From Dipylidium caninum (taxonomy: Eukaryota > Platyhelminthes > Cestoda > Cyclophyllidea > Dipylidiidae), in the NCBI GenBank assembly GCA_017562135.1, contig QEYB01001296.1:186001-250000 (forward strand): a stretch of 64,000 bases of DNA, given 5' to 3'. Position numbers and translations under genes: made by a program. The notes beneath the pieces are model-generated. The model made no database searches and was not told the origin of the DNA. It saw only the letters and a list, made by a program, of their open reading frames with translations. Position 1 is the first letter of the stretch, and each line of letters starts with the position of its first letter. Positions 25,677 to 37,573 of the stretch are shown piece by piece.

Positions 25677-25995
25677 GCTTAGGTAGAATCAGTGTGAGGA
25701 GGGGCGATGTTCCAACACAAAAGTCCACTGCTCCCACCTCCGGCACACATCTCTCTACAGCAACCCGGAGACGATGAAGAGCGTTGACCCGCACCACCGT
25801 CGGTGCGTCTGGGCCGAGCCAAAAGAGAGAAAGGCGATCATGCGCCCTGGGGGCCCGCATCGCCCTGGGGAGTACGTCCTCGATTAACCCCTCGGTCCAG
25901 CGATCGGTTTTGTGAGCCCATCGCATCCTTGAAAGCGTGTATAAATTGGGCAAATATGTGCACATCGCCGGATACATCCGCAATAAAGTAATCAT
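25677..25995 (-). CDS. Possible exon of an unknown minus-strand gene
   Basis: Bounded by a TATTTTCCACGCAG acceptor and a GTAAGT donor. One frame is open throughout: MITLLRMYPAMCTYLPNLYT, later RLSLFWLGPDAPTVVRVNAL and RVAVERCVPEVGAVDFCVG. A second frame is open over the first half (DDYFIADVSGDVHIFAQFIH). I do not recognise either and see no neighbouring exon. Confidence 0.22.
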
Positions 25996-27729
25996 CTGCG
26001 TGGAAAATACAGCTTCGTCAGTTCGCCGCCAGCTAAGTGGCACTGTATCAACTTACTCTTATCACTGCTAAATGAAAAGTTCATTTTAAGGCTCCTTTTT
26101 ATTGACGAACACGATTTCCACATGGAGGCTGGGTTCGCTGATACCCAGTTTTTGGTTTAATATGACTTCCAGTCAACGGGTGGCCTGATTGCGCCACTTC
26201 AGATAATAATAATTCATAGTGGTGTATTAATATGGTATAACGAAGGTGCAGTTTTGGCTATCCCATTCATGTTTCTATAAGTGGGTCTTGTGGAGAGTTT
26301 CTCAATCTAGCAAGGTCGTAATTTATGTCATGTAGACGGGTGTAAACCTCCTTCAGTCCAACTGCTCGGTATCAGTGCACAGTCTTAAAGTTAACTGACA
26401 AGATCTAAGTAAAATTAGTTACGAAGGTGATATCGGGTGTCCAGAAGGGGTGGCGGTAACTGAAAGGTAGCCTCCGATATATTGGTCCTTCCGAACACTT
26501 TATTTACTCTTCACACCTGGGAACTGCAATAGTACCCTACATGGCTCATTTGCGGTTGGCTTTAATCAGTAGTTTTACTGAATGGCAATTAAAGCAGATT
26601 TTATCTGGGCCATTGCCACTTGACAGACTGGGAGGGATCATAGCATTATTGCCAACAAATTCACACGATTTCGCAACGATGAGAGCAGATTTCATGTGGG
26701 AACCTATGTATGGTGAAGTATCACAGCTTACAGAGGTTAATTTAGCGAACTCTTAGCGCTAGTGGTATGGGGTAGACGCACTTTTCCTAGCTGCGTGTGG
26801 ATACAAGTCGAGTTTCGCAGACGAAATTCTTGGCTTATTTATTGCCTCATAAATCTGCATCATGGAGGACTGGGGAGCATTTAAGCGGGCTGCTGACCAG
26901 CGACCAATGCATAAGACTCCACCGCAAGGCCTCATGCAAGGATGCGATAGTACACGCTCACAGGTACACACGCATGCTAATAATATTTCCCCGAAGCTCT
27001 CCTATCGTATTTTCCGGAAACGCCAAGAACACTAATGCTATACTTGACGCGGTTGGTTGCACAAGAGGCACAACAACAGATGGTGGACGACACTGTCGCG
27101 CTGCATAAAGGACTGGCTGCTTACCTGTCTGCCAGTGTTTATGCCGTCGCTTGCCAAGACACTAAAGGACATGTCCGTCCTCACTCACTTGCCTTTGCCC
27201 TCAATGTTTCGCTTGCAGTCATTTCGTGAGTCAACTTTCGTCAAATTAAAATAGTAAGAACATATTGACATCATTGACTAAGTGATCACTAACTTATAGG
27301 AAGTGAACCACGTTGCCGAACGGCGCCTATCAACTGCTGTTAGTCTTGACAGTCCACACAAGGCCTATAATTACGAGCCTAGTTAGTTACTCGTAGAAAG
27401 GAAATATGGGCCCCGAATTTATCAATACGACATCCCTTCTATAACCTTCTGCGTGAGGAATGGGGCAAGTTGTGCCTTACGTTCAACCGCAAGGACGACG
27501 ACAACGACGACGACGACAGAAATGACAGAAACAATAATGGTTCTGCAAAGATGCCCACAGAAATGTGCATACATGCGTACACATCCGTTGTATTCATGTG
27601 CGTGTGCATTGTGATTTACTGAGAACGCGTTGTGCGTACACCCCCTCAATGTGCGCGAAATTCAATATTCATGTCTGCCCACCCTTCCCCCTGTCAGTTT
27701 GCCAATCGTCGCCGACCTGCTCTGCGCTA

Positions 27730-27766
27730 ATTGGCTCATGGTGCGGTGGGGCATCCGATTGGCCAA
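27730..27766 (+). promoter_or_regulatory. Paired ATTGG boxes upstream of the Lox4-like gene
   Basis: ATTGG at 27730-27734 and 27758-27762; the second lies in the palindrome TTGGCCAA (27759-27766). They sit 50-90 nt before the start codon at 27818, a usual place for CCAAT-box promoters or a 5' UTR. Confidence 0.35.
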
Positions 27767-27817
27767 ATATTATCGTAGATGCGAAATTATGAAAAAAATA
27801 ACAGCCAGTGATTTGTA

Positions 27818-30800
27818 ATGCTGCCATTGCGGACAATGAATGAGTGGTTTCCACTCGGTCATAGTAATGATAATAGAGCAGACGATTCCAATATACAAGG
27901 CAATACGGAGGGGCTGCACAATAGCGGGACCTACCTCCCAACCGCGAGGGCCGCGCAATTTTGGGGGTTAGTTGGCAAAGATGTTTGTGATGAGCAGGCC
28001 ACTACCACCGCTTCAACGACCAGGACGACACCTTTGATGTCAGCCGCTGCTGTGGCTATGGCCCACAGTTTCTTTACAGGAGAGTCGAATGGACCTGCAA
28101 ACACCCCGTTGAATCCCCTTCTAACTACAGCGGTTGCTTCGAACCGGCAGCGAACAGATTTTGCTCCTTCTAGACGTTCGCCAACAAGTTCCGTCGCGTC
28201 AGAACAAAGTGCTCCCTCTCCGAATCGGACCTTTTTTCCACCCTCCTTGGAACGCTACTCGCATAGCTACATACATTCAACTAGTTCCAAAATGGTCACT
28301 CCCCAATTGGCACACCCTCCTCCACCTTCCCAAACACAAACGCAAGCTCCACCGCCAGCATTACCTTCACTCCAATCACCACCCAATTATAGTATCAGGG
28401 GGGAGATGCCCTCCACTGCGGACTCGAACCCAGGATCTAGCACTCCGAGAAACGTTAGCGGAAATATGGAACAAATTTGGCCTTGGATGACTGTGGTTGG
28501 TAAGCCACAAACTTTACATCTTATGGTAAATGTATATCTGCTAACGAATAGGAAACACGAAATTTCAAGTCTATTACATTTATAGCCTCTTCATTTACAC
28601 TCTCTGGCTTGATTTTATGCGGTTGATTACGTTAAGCTAAATTGTTTTTCAACTCTTGGACATCGCCAGTGTTAATAACAAAATGATAGCTCTCCACTCA
28701 CTTGCCTCTGGCGTATGACCAAAATTATTTGTGTCCCAGTCATTACTCGGGAGTCATTTTGGACAGCTCATTTTCTTTTTTATCTAGTATAAGCCTACAT
28801 TTACGAGTGATTCAAAGCTTGTCAAGATTTTACGGAGTAGGCAACTTCCCTTTTCTGTAACTCATTAATTTCGGGGAGAGATTCGGTGAGCTACAGCGAG
28901 GCTTCAAAAAGTATAGTACATAGTAGAACACTTACAGTCCATTCCATTCCATTTTACGATCGGCACATTTTGTGTTTATTTAAAGGGTGGTCAAACTATC
29001 CCTTTCCTCCTAATTCCTTAAGTGGTTGGATCTCATAAGGGCAGACATTCTGTGTGAGCTGATTTACTTCTATTGTAACAACAGCGGAAATTACGCGTTT
29101 AACCTCCACCGCTCGGGTGTTTATCTTTCTCCTTCCTTTTGTTATAATTTTTCGCTTTTTGGTACGGTAGAACCAACACATGTAATGACTACCAACTGTA
29201 GAGCTTCATGGCATAAATGCCATCGATGTAGTCCCTGCCCCTTTCACCACCTACCTACGTCTCTCGCCCCCAACCCGAGTTCCTACTTCTGTCGAATGAG
29301 CACTTGTACAAAAAAATAGATGTAGAGACGGAAAAGATAATTCCGGGCAAGCTCCTACCTTCCCACAAAAATATTGCAACTGCACAATCTTTCAAATTGT
29401 AAGTTGTCCATATAGATGTCTCTGTTTCATCATTAAAGGGGATTGCCATATGCTCTGGTGTTTCGAATAACTTAAATAACTGTGCTATATCTTGTTTAAA
29501 CTGGAATCCAACATGGACAATGCATCACCTCAAGCAGTATCCCGAACTCTCGAGGTAGAAGCCCCAATGGTTTCTTCAAATCAGCACTTAAGAAGATGAC
29601 TTCGCCCATGCGATACTTCCCTAACGGCAATCTGCTAAACTAACTGGAGTGAGTACGTACACTGGATATGGAGCGAAGAAATAAAGTTCGCATAATGGTC
29701 ACTCAGTTCTTCTTTCATTCAGATCCCTTATATCGCCCAATCTTCAAGATCGCATAGCCGAGGGTAAGGATGTCCCCTTTAAGGCGTCTTACTTTTAACA
29801 AAAGTGGTGCTGCCTTAGTGCTTATTCCCGGAGTCCGGTCATCCGCTAAAAGAAATATCTGTATCACTTTTCGAATAAATCTTGCTTTTACATGGTAGGC
29901 TTTCCAGCATGAAACAAGCATACAAACCTTCTCCCTATACCACAAGTAGACATAAGTGGAAGTGGAAGCTCTTGGAAGGCTGAGCCAGGTATAAAGCAGC
30001 TCTCTTACTGCTCATGCAACATTGTAAACTTGGACGATCTACAACAGTGTATCCCATTCTTCAGGAATGTGGTTCATCGTCAGGTGGTATGTACAAATAA
30101 TGACCAAGGAGTGAACTTGCGTCTTTTGTTGGAACGTTATATTGCCATGCCCAGGCATTCCACGAATATGTGCCTGTAACGGAGGGATGCAAAGCGCCCA
30201 CCTAGACCCTGCCTATTCGATTGTGTGTGTGTGTGTGTTGTGTGCGTGCGTGCATGCGTGTGTGGGGCTGTACACGCGAGTGATAATTTATTGGCGTTCC
30301 TCTCTAGGCACAGGGCGGTGCATCAAAGACGCATTGACCCGGAAATGTTAATTTGAAAACACAAGTGACCATCTTCCCACTCGTCCCAGTCAATCCCTAC
30401 CTAGTTCACGCCTCGTTCCGCGCTCATATCATTTGACGTTCCTGTCCTCACCCGAGTTTTACTTGGAGAATGGCAAAGTGGCCAGAACTTCACGCACCCA
30501 CCCATGTGAACTTTTGTTTTACTTTCTTGTGGTCTTTACTCTCGGTCCACAGTAAACTCCTCGTTCTTAAACCTCTTGCAGCATTTCAATTTGCGTAACC
30601 GATGCTCACCTCCTCTCCTATACTCATTTACACTCACTTTCGTACTTTTCGGCGCCGTTTATAAAGTACTTCATTTTTCGTAGATAAATTTAGAGAAAGC
30701 TATTTTTTCACGAATCTCAAGTCCATGCCTAAGTTTGACCTACTTCCTTCGCTGTCCTCTGCTAAACCAGCATTCTTTCAAGTTATTCCACCACCCAGTT

Positions 30801-33800
30801 TAACAACCGTGATTGCCAAGCTTTGTCAAGGATTCAAGCTAAAGCCAAACAACCGCCAAAGGTGAATTTCGCCAAGTGAAACAAGCTATTGCTCACCTTA
30901 TGATACATCGACAGCGGTTAACTGGGCGAAGTAAAGGGCACTGAATGCTGGCAGACCGCAGTCTTTGCCGTTTTTTACTGCAACTGGTTGAACGTGGCAA
31001 TAAGCCCTCTATCCCCATCACCCGCAGTCTAGCACTCGCGTCCGAGCAGTGATTACCGCGACGGGCATGCCCCGTAATTCTGCGGTACCAAGTCATTTAA
31101 ATATTGCAAAAATGTTCAAGTGAACGCCTAAGTTTGGTAGGTGAGGTAATGAAATATGTCGCTTGCTGTTATACATATGCCCACTAGGCAGCCACACACA
31201 TCCCATAAGTCTGTAGCGGTATCGAGGCAGAAGTACAGAAATGCCAACTTTTGGGGATTTGGGGACTTCCGACTTTTAAATTGGACACATTAATTGTCTG
31301 ACTTAAACTTTATTAGGTGGTAAATTTGACACGGAGACCCTGAAAGCCATCTGACGCGACAGGAATAATGCCCTGAGAGCAGACTTCAAGAAACCTGATT
31401 TCCCCTTGTGTGAGTACGAATTGCGGGAGGGGAATGGGGCTGACAAATGGGATCAACTTTGTTTCCCTCGAGATCCATTTATCTTTGTATGAAAATTTTC
31501 GAGTACATCAAAGTCCACACATGGAAATGTAAGGGCACCTTCATAGCCTCATCAGCCTCATCAGAAATGTACTAGCACCGCGTTACCAGCAATTGCACCC
31601 GGCAAGCAATTTGGCCACTGTGCGACCCCCGAATGGGTGCTGGTGTCCAGTCGCCCCCTCAAAGGCGGGTGTCCGATAATCGCTGCGCCGCAGTGGCGAC
31701 TCGGCGAGCGTTCGCGGCGAAGGGGTAAACATGAACAAGCACTTTCCGCCGGCCACTTCCTTCACCTTCTCTTATAGGGACTGAAGGATACTCCCCTTCA
31801 CCAAAAGCCAGACATGGCTTTCTCCAGGGTTAAATATTTCTTTAACCTTCTCCTACACCGCTTTCATTGAAAATAAGGTACTGTCGTGGAGATTAACTGG
31901 ACTTACCGATCGAGTCCACTGAGTCTTCCAACGTCGTCCCGTAGCAGCCATTCTTTTGCGCAGTTTTGTAGCCGCTTATTTGAGTAGTAACTGTAATTCC
32001 CTTGAGACGGGTTATCATGTACGAGTATAATTTCCTCAGTTGGGGCTAGCATTCCCCCTCAGTGAACCAACAAACAGAATCGATGTTTTGGAGAGGAATT
32101 TAAGCTTTTGGCCTAAGTTTCGGTTAGCTTGGTTGGGAGGAGTTCTGAGAGGGACCTTCTGTCGACTAACTTGACACTCGTCCTCTTGTCACCAGATTGG
32201 GAGCAACAGCGGTCCACCCGGAACTCGTCTTCGTCGCCGTCCCTGTCCCCAACCCCCCAACGTACACACACACAAACCTCGATACCCCCTCTCTACCCTC
32301 CGCTTTTCTGGGTTCACAGTCAATTGGCGCGTTGCGAAACACCGTAGTCTGGAATCAGGCCAAGTTGAAAACAAAATAGAACCTATCCTCTTGAGAAGGC
32401 GAGTCCCTATTTGTAACGAACTCGAAAGTTCCCCCACGAATCACCTTGACTTGAAGTCCAGTTACCAACCTCTATTTCCACACGGATCTGCGCTCCATTT
32501 GAGCGCTCAAAACTCCACTTGCAATCCAAATGCACCAACAGGTGTCGACCCTGGAAAACTGGTTTTGAGACTCGCACCATAACCCCTCGTTGAATAGGAC
32601 ACTTGGGATTGCAGCCTAAACCATGAAATGACATGAGTTCCTCGGAGCCACCATTCACTGAAAGGGAGTACAGTAAGCGCGCTATGATGATGCGACCGAA
32701 GAGATTCGCCCTCTGCGACGGCGGAAGACGACTTGAGAGCGGCCAGCACGTTTCTCAATCGACGCGCTCGCGAAGCCCTCCGACGGATAAGCGCGTGGCC
32801 GGCAGAATACTTCAAAGGCAGCGGAGAGCTGCTTTGTGCGTGGTTAGCACAAAGCGGCACGCTTGTGCACGTCGAGAGTTAGTGTAGTCGTTGTATTTTG
32901 GTGATGAATTCACCCACCGCCGCGCACCACCCCGGTCCCGCCCCCGATAACGGAGCAGAACGGCGCTCTGTGCTGCATTGAACGCTGCCAACTCCCACCG
33001 CTGGGGGAGGAAGGTGAGGTACGGCTGTTTCCGCATTTTTGCGCCAGGAAAGTCTCTGCGTCATAGGTCACCACTCGGGTCCGCGCAGCTGCCATGTCCC
33101 CCAACTGCGCTACTGATCAAAGGGCTGCCTTAACCTTTTCTCCCGGGAGTCCTGTGTGTTTGTGCACAGACGGGCGCAATTACAGTAGGCATGTAATTGT
33201 AGCTGTGAAATCCCTGTTCCACCAAATCTAGTGCATGTGGACATTACGAAATCGCATTTTTTTTCCCCAGTCTGTGTATGGCGCAGATGCATCAGGTCCT
33301 TCTCCAGCTTTCTCCTCCCACCTTGACACGACGTTCTTGACGTCCTTCGCAGCCCTTGGCAGGAGACTGCATGTCTGAGTTTGCTGCCGATATCGTCCAA
33401 CTTTGGGAGTCTAGAAGAGCCATAAAGCATGCCCCCACCAATTAACTCCTCAGGTTAAAAACTGACCGTGTCCAGTGCGAAAATCGCTATAGCAAATGAG
33501 CGCTTGGGGAAGGAAACGGACCTGATGGGGGGTAAACCTTCGCGGTGCGATCAAGAGGACTTGGACAGAGGTGTTAGGATGAAACAAAACATAAGCCTTC
33601 CGTGATCGCTGTGGCTGTAGTTATCAGGTAGCTAATATGATTTTCATATGAAACGTAGAGTTCGGTAGTTAGAAGGTTAAGTCAACAAAGTGAGAATTGC
33701 TTTATTTCGATGCAGGTGGATGGACAAACTGAAAACCACCTACAGTGGTGTGTACAAGTTCTGTCGGTCTCCCACCATTACTGCCTTCGACGGGACCATA

Positions 33801-34794
33801 GCATTTACAAGTCTTTTAGCAAATAGCAGTTGGACAGTAGATGCACACGTGTATATGCGGGTGTTATGGCATGCAGAAGGTCCGCCATAAGCCGTTTCTG
33901 GAGGGGGAGAGAGACCCGAGAGGACATGGGCGCCTGCGGATGCCATGAAGGGGATCGTTCGAGACAAAATGAGGATACGTAAGTCTTCGTCACCGGTGAC
34001 ATGAAGTCGCGTCTTCGGTGAGCACTGCGCACGGCCATAAAAACCTTCTAAATAGCCCTCTTAGAGGATAACGACCTCCCACAACAAGATTATGAAGGGT
34101 CGCAAACCAATTGCTCGTCGAGCATGCACGCGTGCTGTGTTCGCGCGTTTTTGCACTCGATAGGTAGTTTTGTGCGGGCGGCTACTTCAAAGCCAGGGGC
34201 GATGGTGTAGCGAATAATCCGTCCCCCGCCTTCCACACAACGGGCTGCTGATGTTGATTTACTGGCAATCAACGGGAACCACCTTCTCCCCCATCTCCAC
34301 TGCTGTGGAACCACGCAAATGCTCCACATGAGAGATAATCACCACTTGTGGTTTGAAGAATCCTTCGCGCTGACTGGAGCCACTTTGTCGTCCGTATCGT
34401 CAGGATCACACCTACAAGGGAGCTAAGAGTTCACTCTATACGGCAACGGACATAAGTGTACTATCACACAGGGTCAAGCGTCCTTTGCATCTTCATTCGC
34501 GCCCTCTGTGTGTTCCACGAGTTCGATGTTTCCGTTCATCTGGTGGTGATCTCGTACCTAGCCCACGCCACCTGATATGTACCGACGTTTTGACGCTTTT
34601 AAACATAAGGGCTAATCTCGGCCCTCTCTCCGTCCCCCTTACCACCACCCTCCCCTCCCCCCTTCGTCCCTCCGCCCTCAACCCCTTCCGCCAACGCAAT
34701 ACACGCGGATGAGTCACAGCCCTGTTCGCTCAATGGATACTCTTCGTGACTATAACCCTAGTCACGTTACAATTGAGACTCGTATGCATGTATC

Positions 34795-34834
<40 letters not shown>

Positions 34835-37573
34835 ATATCAGGCCTGTCTTCGGAGAAGGGCAATGGGGAGGCAGGGTTCTGTCAATGGCTCATGCGACAT
34901 TGCACGAGGGAGAATCGAGAACCTTCACGGCTGATTTGCGTTCCCCTCGCTTCTACCCCATCACTGCGAGTGTCGAGTGGCTCCTTTACCGTAACCGCCC
35001 CTCCCGTCCCCTCTTTCCATCAATTTACGGTCTGTATTAAGGGGCAACGTCATGAGACCTAGGCTACGACAGACTCTAAAGTATCGTCGCGAAGATGCGG
35101 CAAATTTCCCTTTATCTAAATGACATCTCACCAAAGCTCCTCATATGACCTAATAATCGCTAATAATCCGAAGAATAGTCACGGTAATTCCATCATACCT
35201 TCGACCACCAGGTCAGGGCGTAACAAAGACATGGCAACGAATTTTCTACTCATGGGCGTCGAACGTCAGGAGTTGAAACGGACAGTCTGGCTGAAATACC
35301 CCGGTCGTCTAAATGCGGGCGTTTACCACTGAATTCTCCCATTGGTTGGATTTCGGCGGTCGGAGAGATATACTTTCGCTCTGCAAGCGACTATCAGATG
35401 GAAGGAGAAGCGTGTTATGCTTGAAATTGCGTCAGTGGATGTTTGTTTTCACATGAATTTTCATTTTCTTGGAATTGGAGTGCGTGAAATTTGTATTTGC
35501 CAACGCAAAAATTGGTAGTGATGCATTGGGTGCATATGGCCTTGCTTCTGTTAAATGTCATTAGAGCATTTCTTCGCAAATGACCGTCATCACCTTTAAG
35601 TGAAAGTTTCTCCAAACTCCTCGCAAGCACTCTTATTGTTGTGGAGAGCAGAGACGAAGGAGATGTCTAGCCGGCTGGGGGACCATCGAAGCCCTGTCTC
35701 CTTCCACACACTTACTCTTCTTATTGGCACGGAGGTACATCACTCTCGTCTGTTGGTCTCTAGCTGCGTTGACGGGTGGAATAAATGGTGGATGGCGGTA
35801 GTAACGCAGATGATTAGAGCCATCTCAATCGCTTTCTAATGCTGATGTCTGCGTTTGAAGTCGCCGCCATCACAATTTAGCCTCCGCAACGGAAAGTCGA
35901 GGCGGGAGCATCTGTGGCTGTGTTTGTGTGTGTATGTGTGTGTGAGCCATTGCACATGGGCGCGTACACCAGCCCCTCTGTGGACGTAATTGTCTGTTTT
36001 CTGGTGGACGGTAGCCATAAGCCCAGGGAGACGGTAATGATTGTGTATGTATGTGTGGTGCCCTCATTACTGCGACATCCATGGGAATATCAGCGGCAGC
36101 GCCCTTTAAAATAAAAATATGTTTTCCTCAAGACTGACAGCCTTCAATATCCGACAAAATTTATTTAGTTTAGAGAGTCAGAATCCCTACGCCCAATAGC
36201 GACCTAAAGAAGTAGCATCTCCTCCTTCGTTACAGCAGGTCAAACCGCACTGGTACCCCATGTTTAGAGCAGTGTCACGGTCCATCCCACACCAACCCTC
36301 AAGTTTCAATTGTGATGTTGTCAGTTAGGCTGCATTTCCACCGTTTATTGCATTAAGCATCGCCAAAACTTATTCGCAAGGGTGATCGGGAAGGGCGGAA
36401 AGTCAAATATTGTGCGGTAAGAGGGCGATAGATGCCCGCGTTGCCCATTATGACTTCCACCGCTGTGAGGACAGCTCTACTAACTAAATTCGCATGTCAC
36501 CATGCAATTCGGAAGTTTTCGTCCACTTTTGGAGTGGACAGCTGCCACACCCGCTACTCTCCATCCTCCCGCTGGGATGGAAGAGGTGAAGTCTGAACCT
36601 CCCAGCCATACAATTGATGTGCTCTCATATTACCGAAATGGGTGGTAAAAACACTAGTTTTAACGCGTTTTAGGACTCCATTTTTGTAAGGATTATTTCC
36701 TGCTGATTAGCCATTTCTTTTGGACAAATATCTCTGTTAAAATGACTGGCCCGGCAACAAGCCATTTCTGCTGAGGTAGATGATCCGATTGTTTACTTTG
36801 CCGAGATTGAGTTGAATAGACTCGCGAACACATGCATTTGTTTGCGGGTATGTGGGTGCGCTCATGTGCACGTCTCGTCTTACATCGAAGAGACTTGTCT
36901 CTCTCGATTTCAGTCTCGCCTTCAGCAGCAGACATCCATGTGCTTGTGGAAGCGAAGTTTTTGGTCGTTAGTGAGGTCATCAGGAAGGAGACGAAATTTA
37001 AAAAAGGGCAAGAAAATAGGGCGCACTTTGACACTTCACCCCATGGTTGGTGCATCCCTTAGCTAACTAGCAAAAATCTAGACGGTACTTAAATGCGACT
37101 CACTAAAATTTCTGTTATCTCTTGTTACATTAGGTCCGAATTCGGTTCAAAGGAGAAGAGGACGTCAGACCTACAGCAGATTCCAGACGTTGGAGTTGGA
37201 GAAGGAGTTCCAGTATAGTCACTACCTTACGCGGCGTCGGAGGATAGAGATAGCCCATAGCCTCTGTCTGACGGAACGACAGATCAAAATCTGGTTTCAA
37301 AATCGCCGAATGAAGTTGAAAAAGGAGAGGCAGCAAATCAAGGACCTTAACGAGGAAATGAACCGACGCATAATGAGTGAAAGTCATAAACACCCCAAAA
37401 TTCCCGGCACCCAGCCTCTCCCTCCTCCCCCCTATATTCCGCAGGTGATCGTTTCAGGACCCTCTTCTTTCCCCAACTTTCTTCCCCACCATTCTTTTCC
37501 ACATCCCATGAACCTCCACCCAACCTCTGCAACATCAGACGAAGACTTCTCCGAGGTCGAACGCGCCAGTTGA
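27818..37573 (+). CDS. Lox4: Central-class Hox protein, Lox4/abd-A-like
   Basis: DNA-binding transcription factor for axial patterning. Two exons: 27818-28499 and 37134-37573, joined by a split glycine codon (G then GT), 373 residues. Exon 1 is Ser/Thr/Pro-rich and ends with the hexapeptide region [10 protein letters not shown], lined up with the YPWM-AIAG of Ubx-type proteins. The homeodomain (residues 234-293) reads [56 protein letters not shown], directly followed by [11 protein letters not shown], a UbdA-like peptide. That peptide plus the Leu in RRMKLKKE separates Ubx/abd-A/Lox2/Lox4 from Antp-type genes. The Lox4 symbol is by family position and should be checked by phylogeny. The start could also be the second ATG (MNEWFPLG). 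The stop is TGA at 37571-37573. Confidence 0.9.
30220..30264. repeat. TG-rich microsatellite, imperfect
   Basis: TGTGTGTGTGTGTG followed by interrupted TG/TGCG units, inside the Lox4 intron. Confidence 0.8.
34797..34833. repeat. (TG)18 microsatellite
   Basis: Uninterrupted TG dinucleotides over 37 nt, inside the Lox4 intron. Confidence 0.95.

Larger units (their letters stand above)
22504..27729. other. Long intergenic region between Ig-like gene and Lox4-like Hox
   Basis: About 5.2 kb with no recognised protein. It holds a divergent CCAAT/TATA-like arrangement (24616-24860), a minus-strand frame below it (24193-24546), a possible minus-strand exon (25677-25995) and a short ACG-rich tract near 27490-27520. 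Confidence 0.45.
28500..37133 (+). other. 8.6 kb intron of the Lox4-like gene
   Basis: GTAAGC donor and a TTACATTAG acceptor. No other gene is recognised inside. It contains (TG)n tracts at 30220-30264, 34797-34833 and about 35920-35945, and a CpG-rich stretch around 32690-33110. Long Hox introns commonly carry enhancers, but I could not point to a specific one. Confidence 0.7.

Noticed and set aside
31300..31470. Protein-like fragment around a stop codon in the Lox4 intron
   Set aside because: Short, interrupted and without a recognisable family; insufficient for a pseudogene call.
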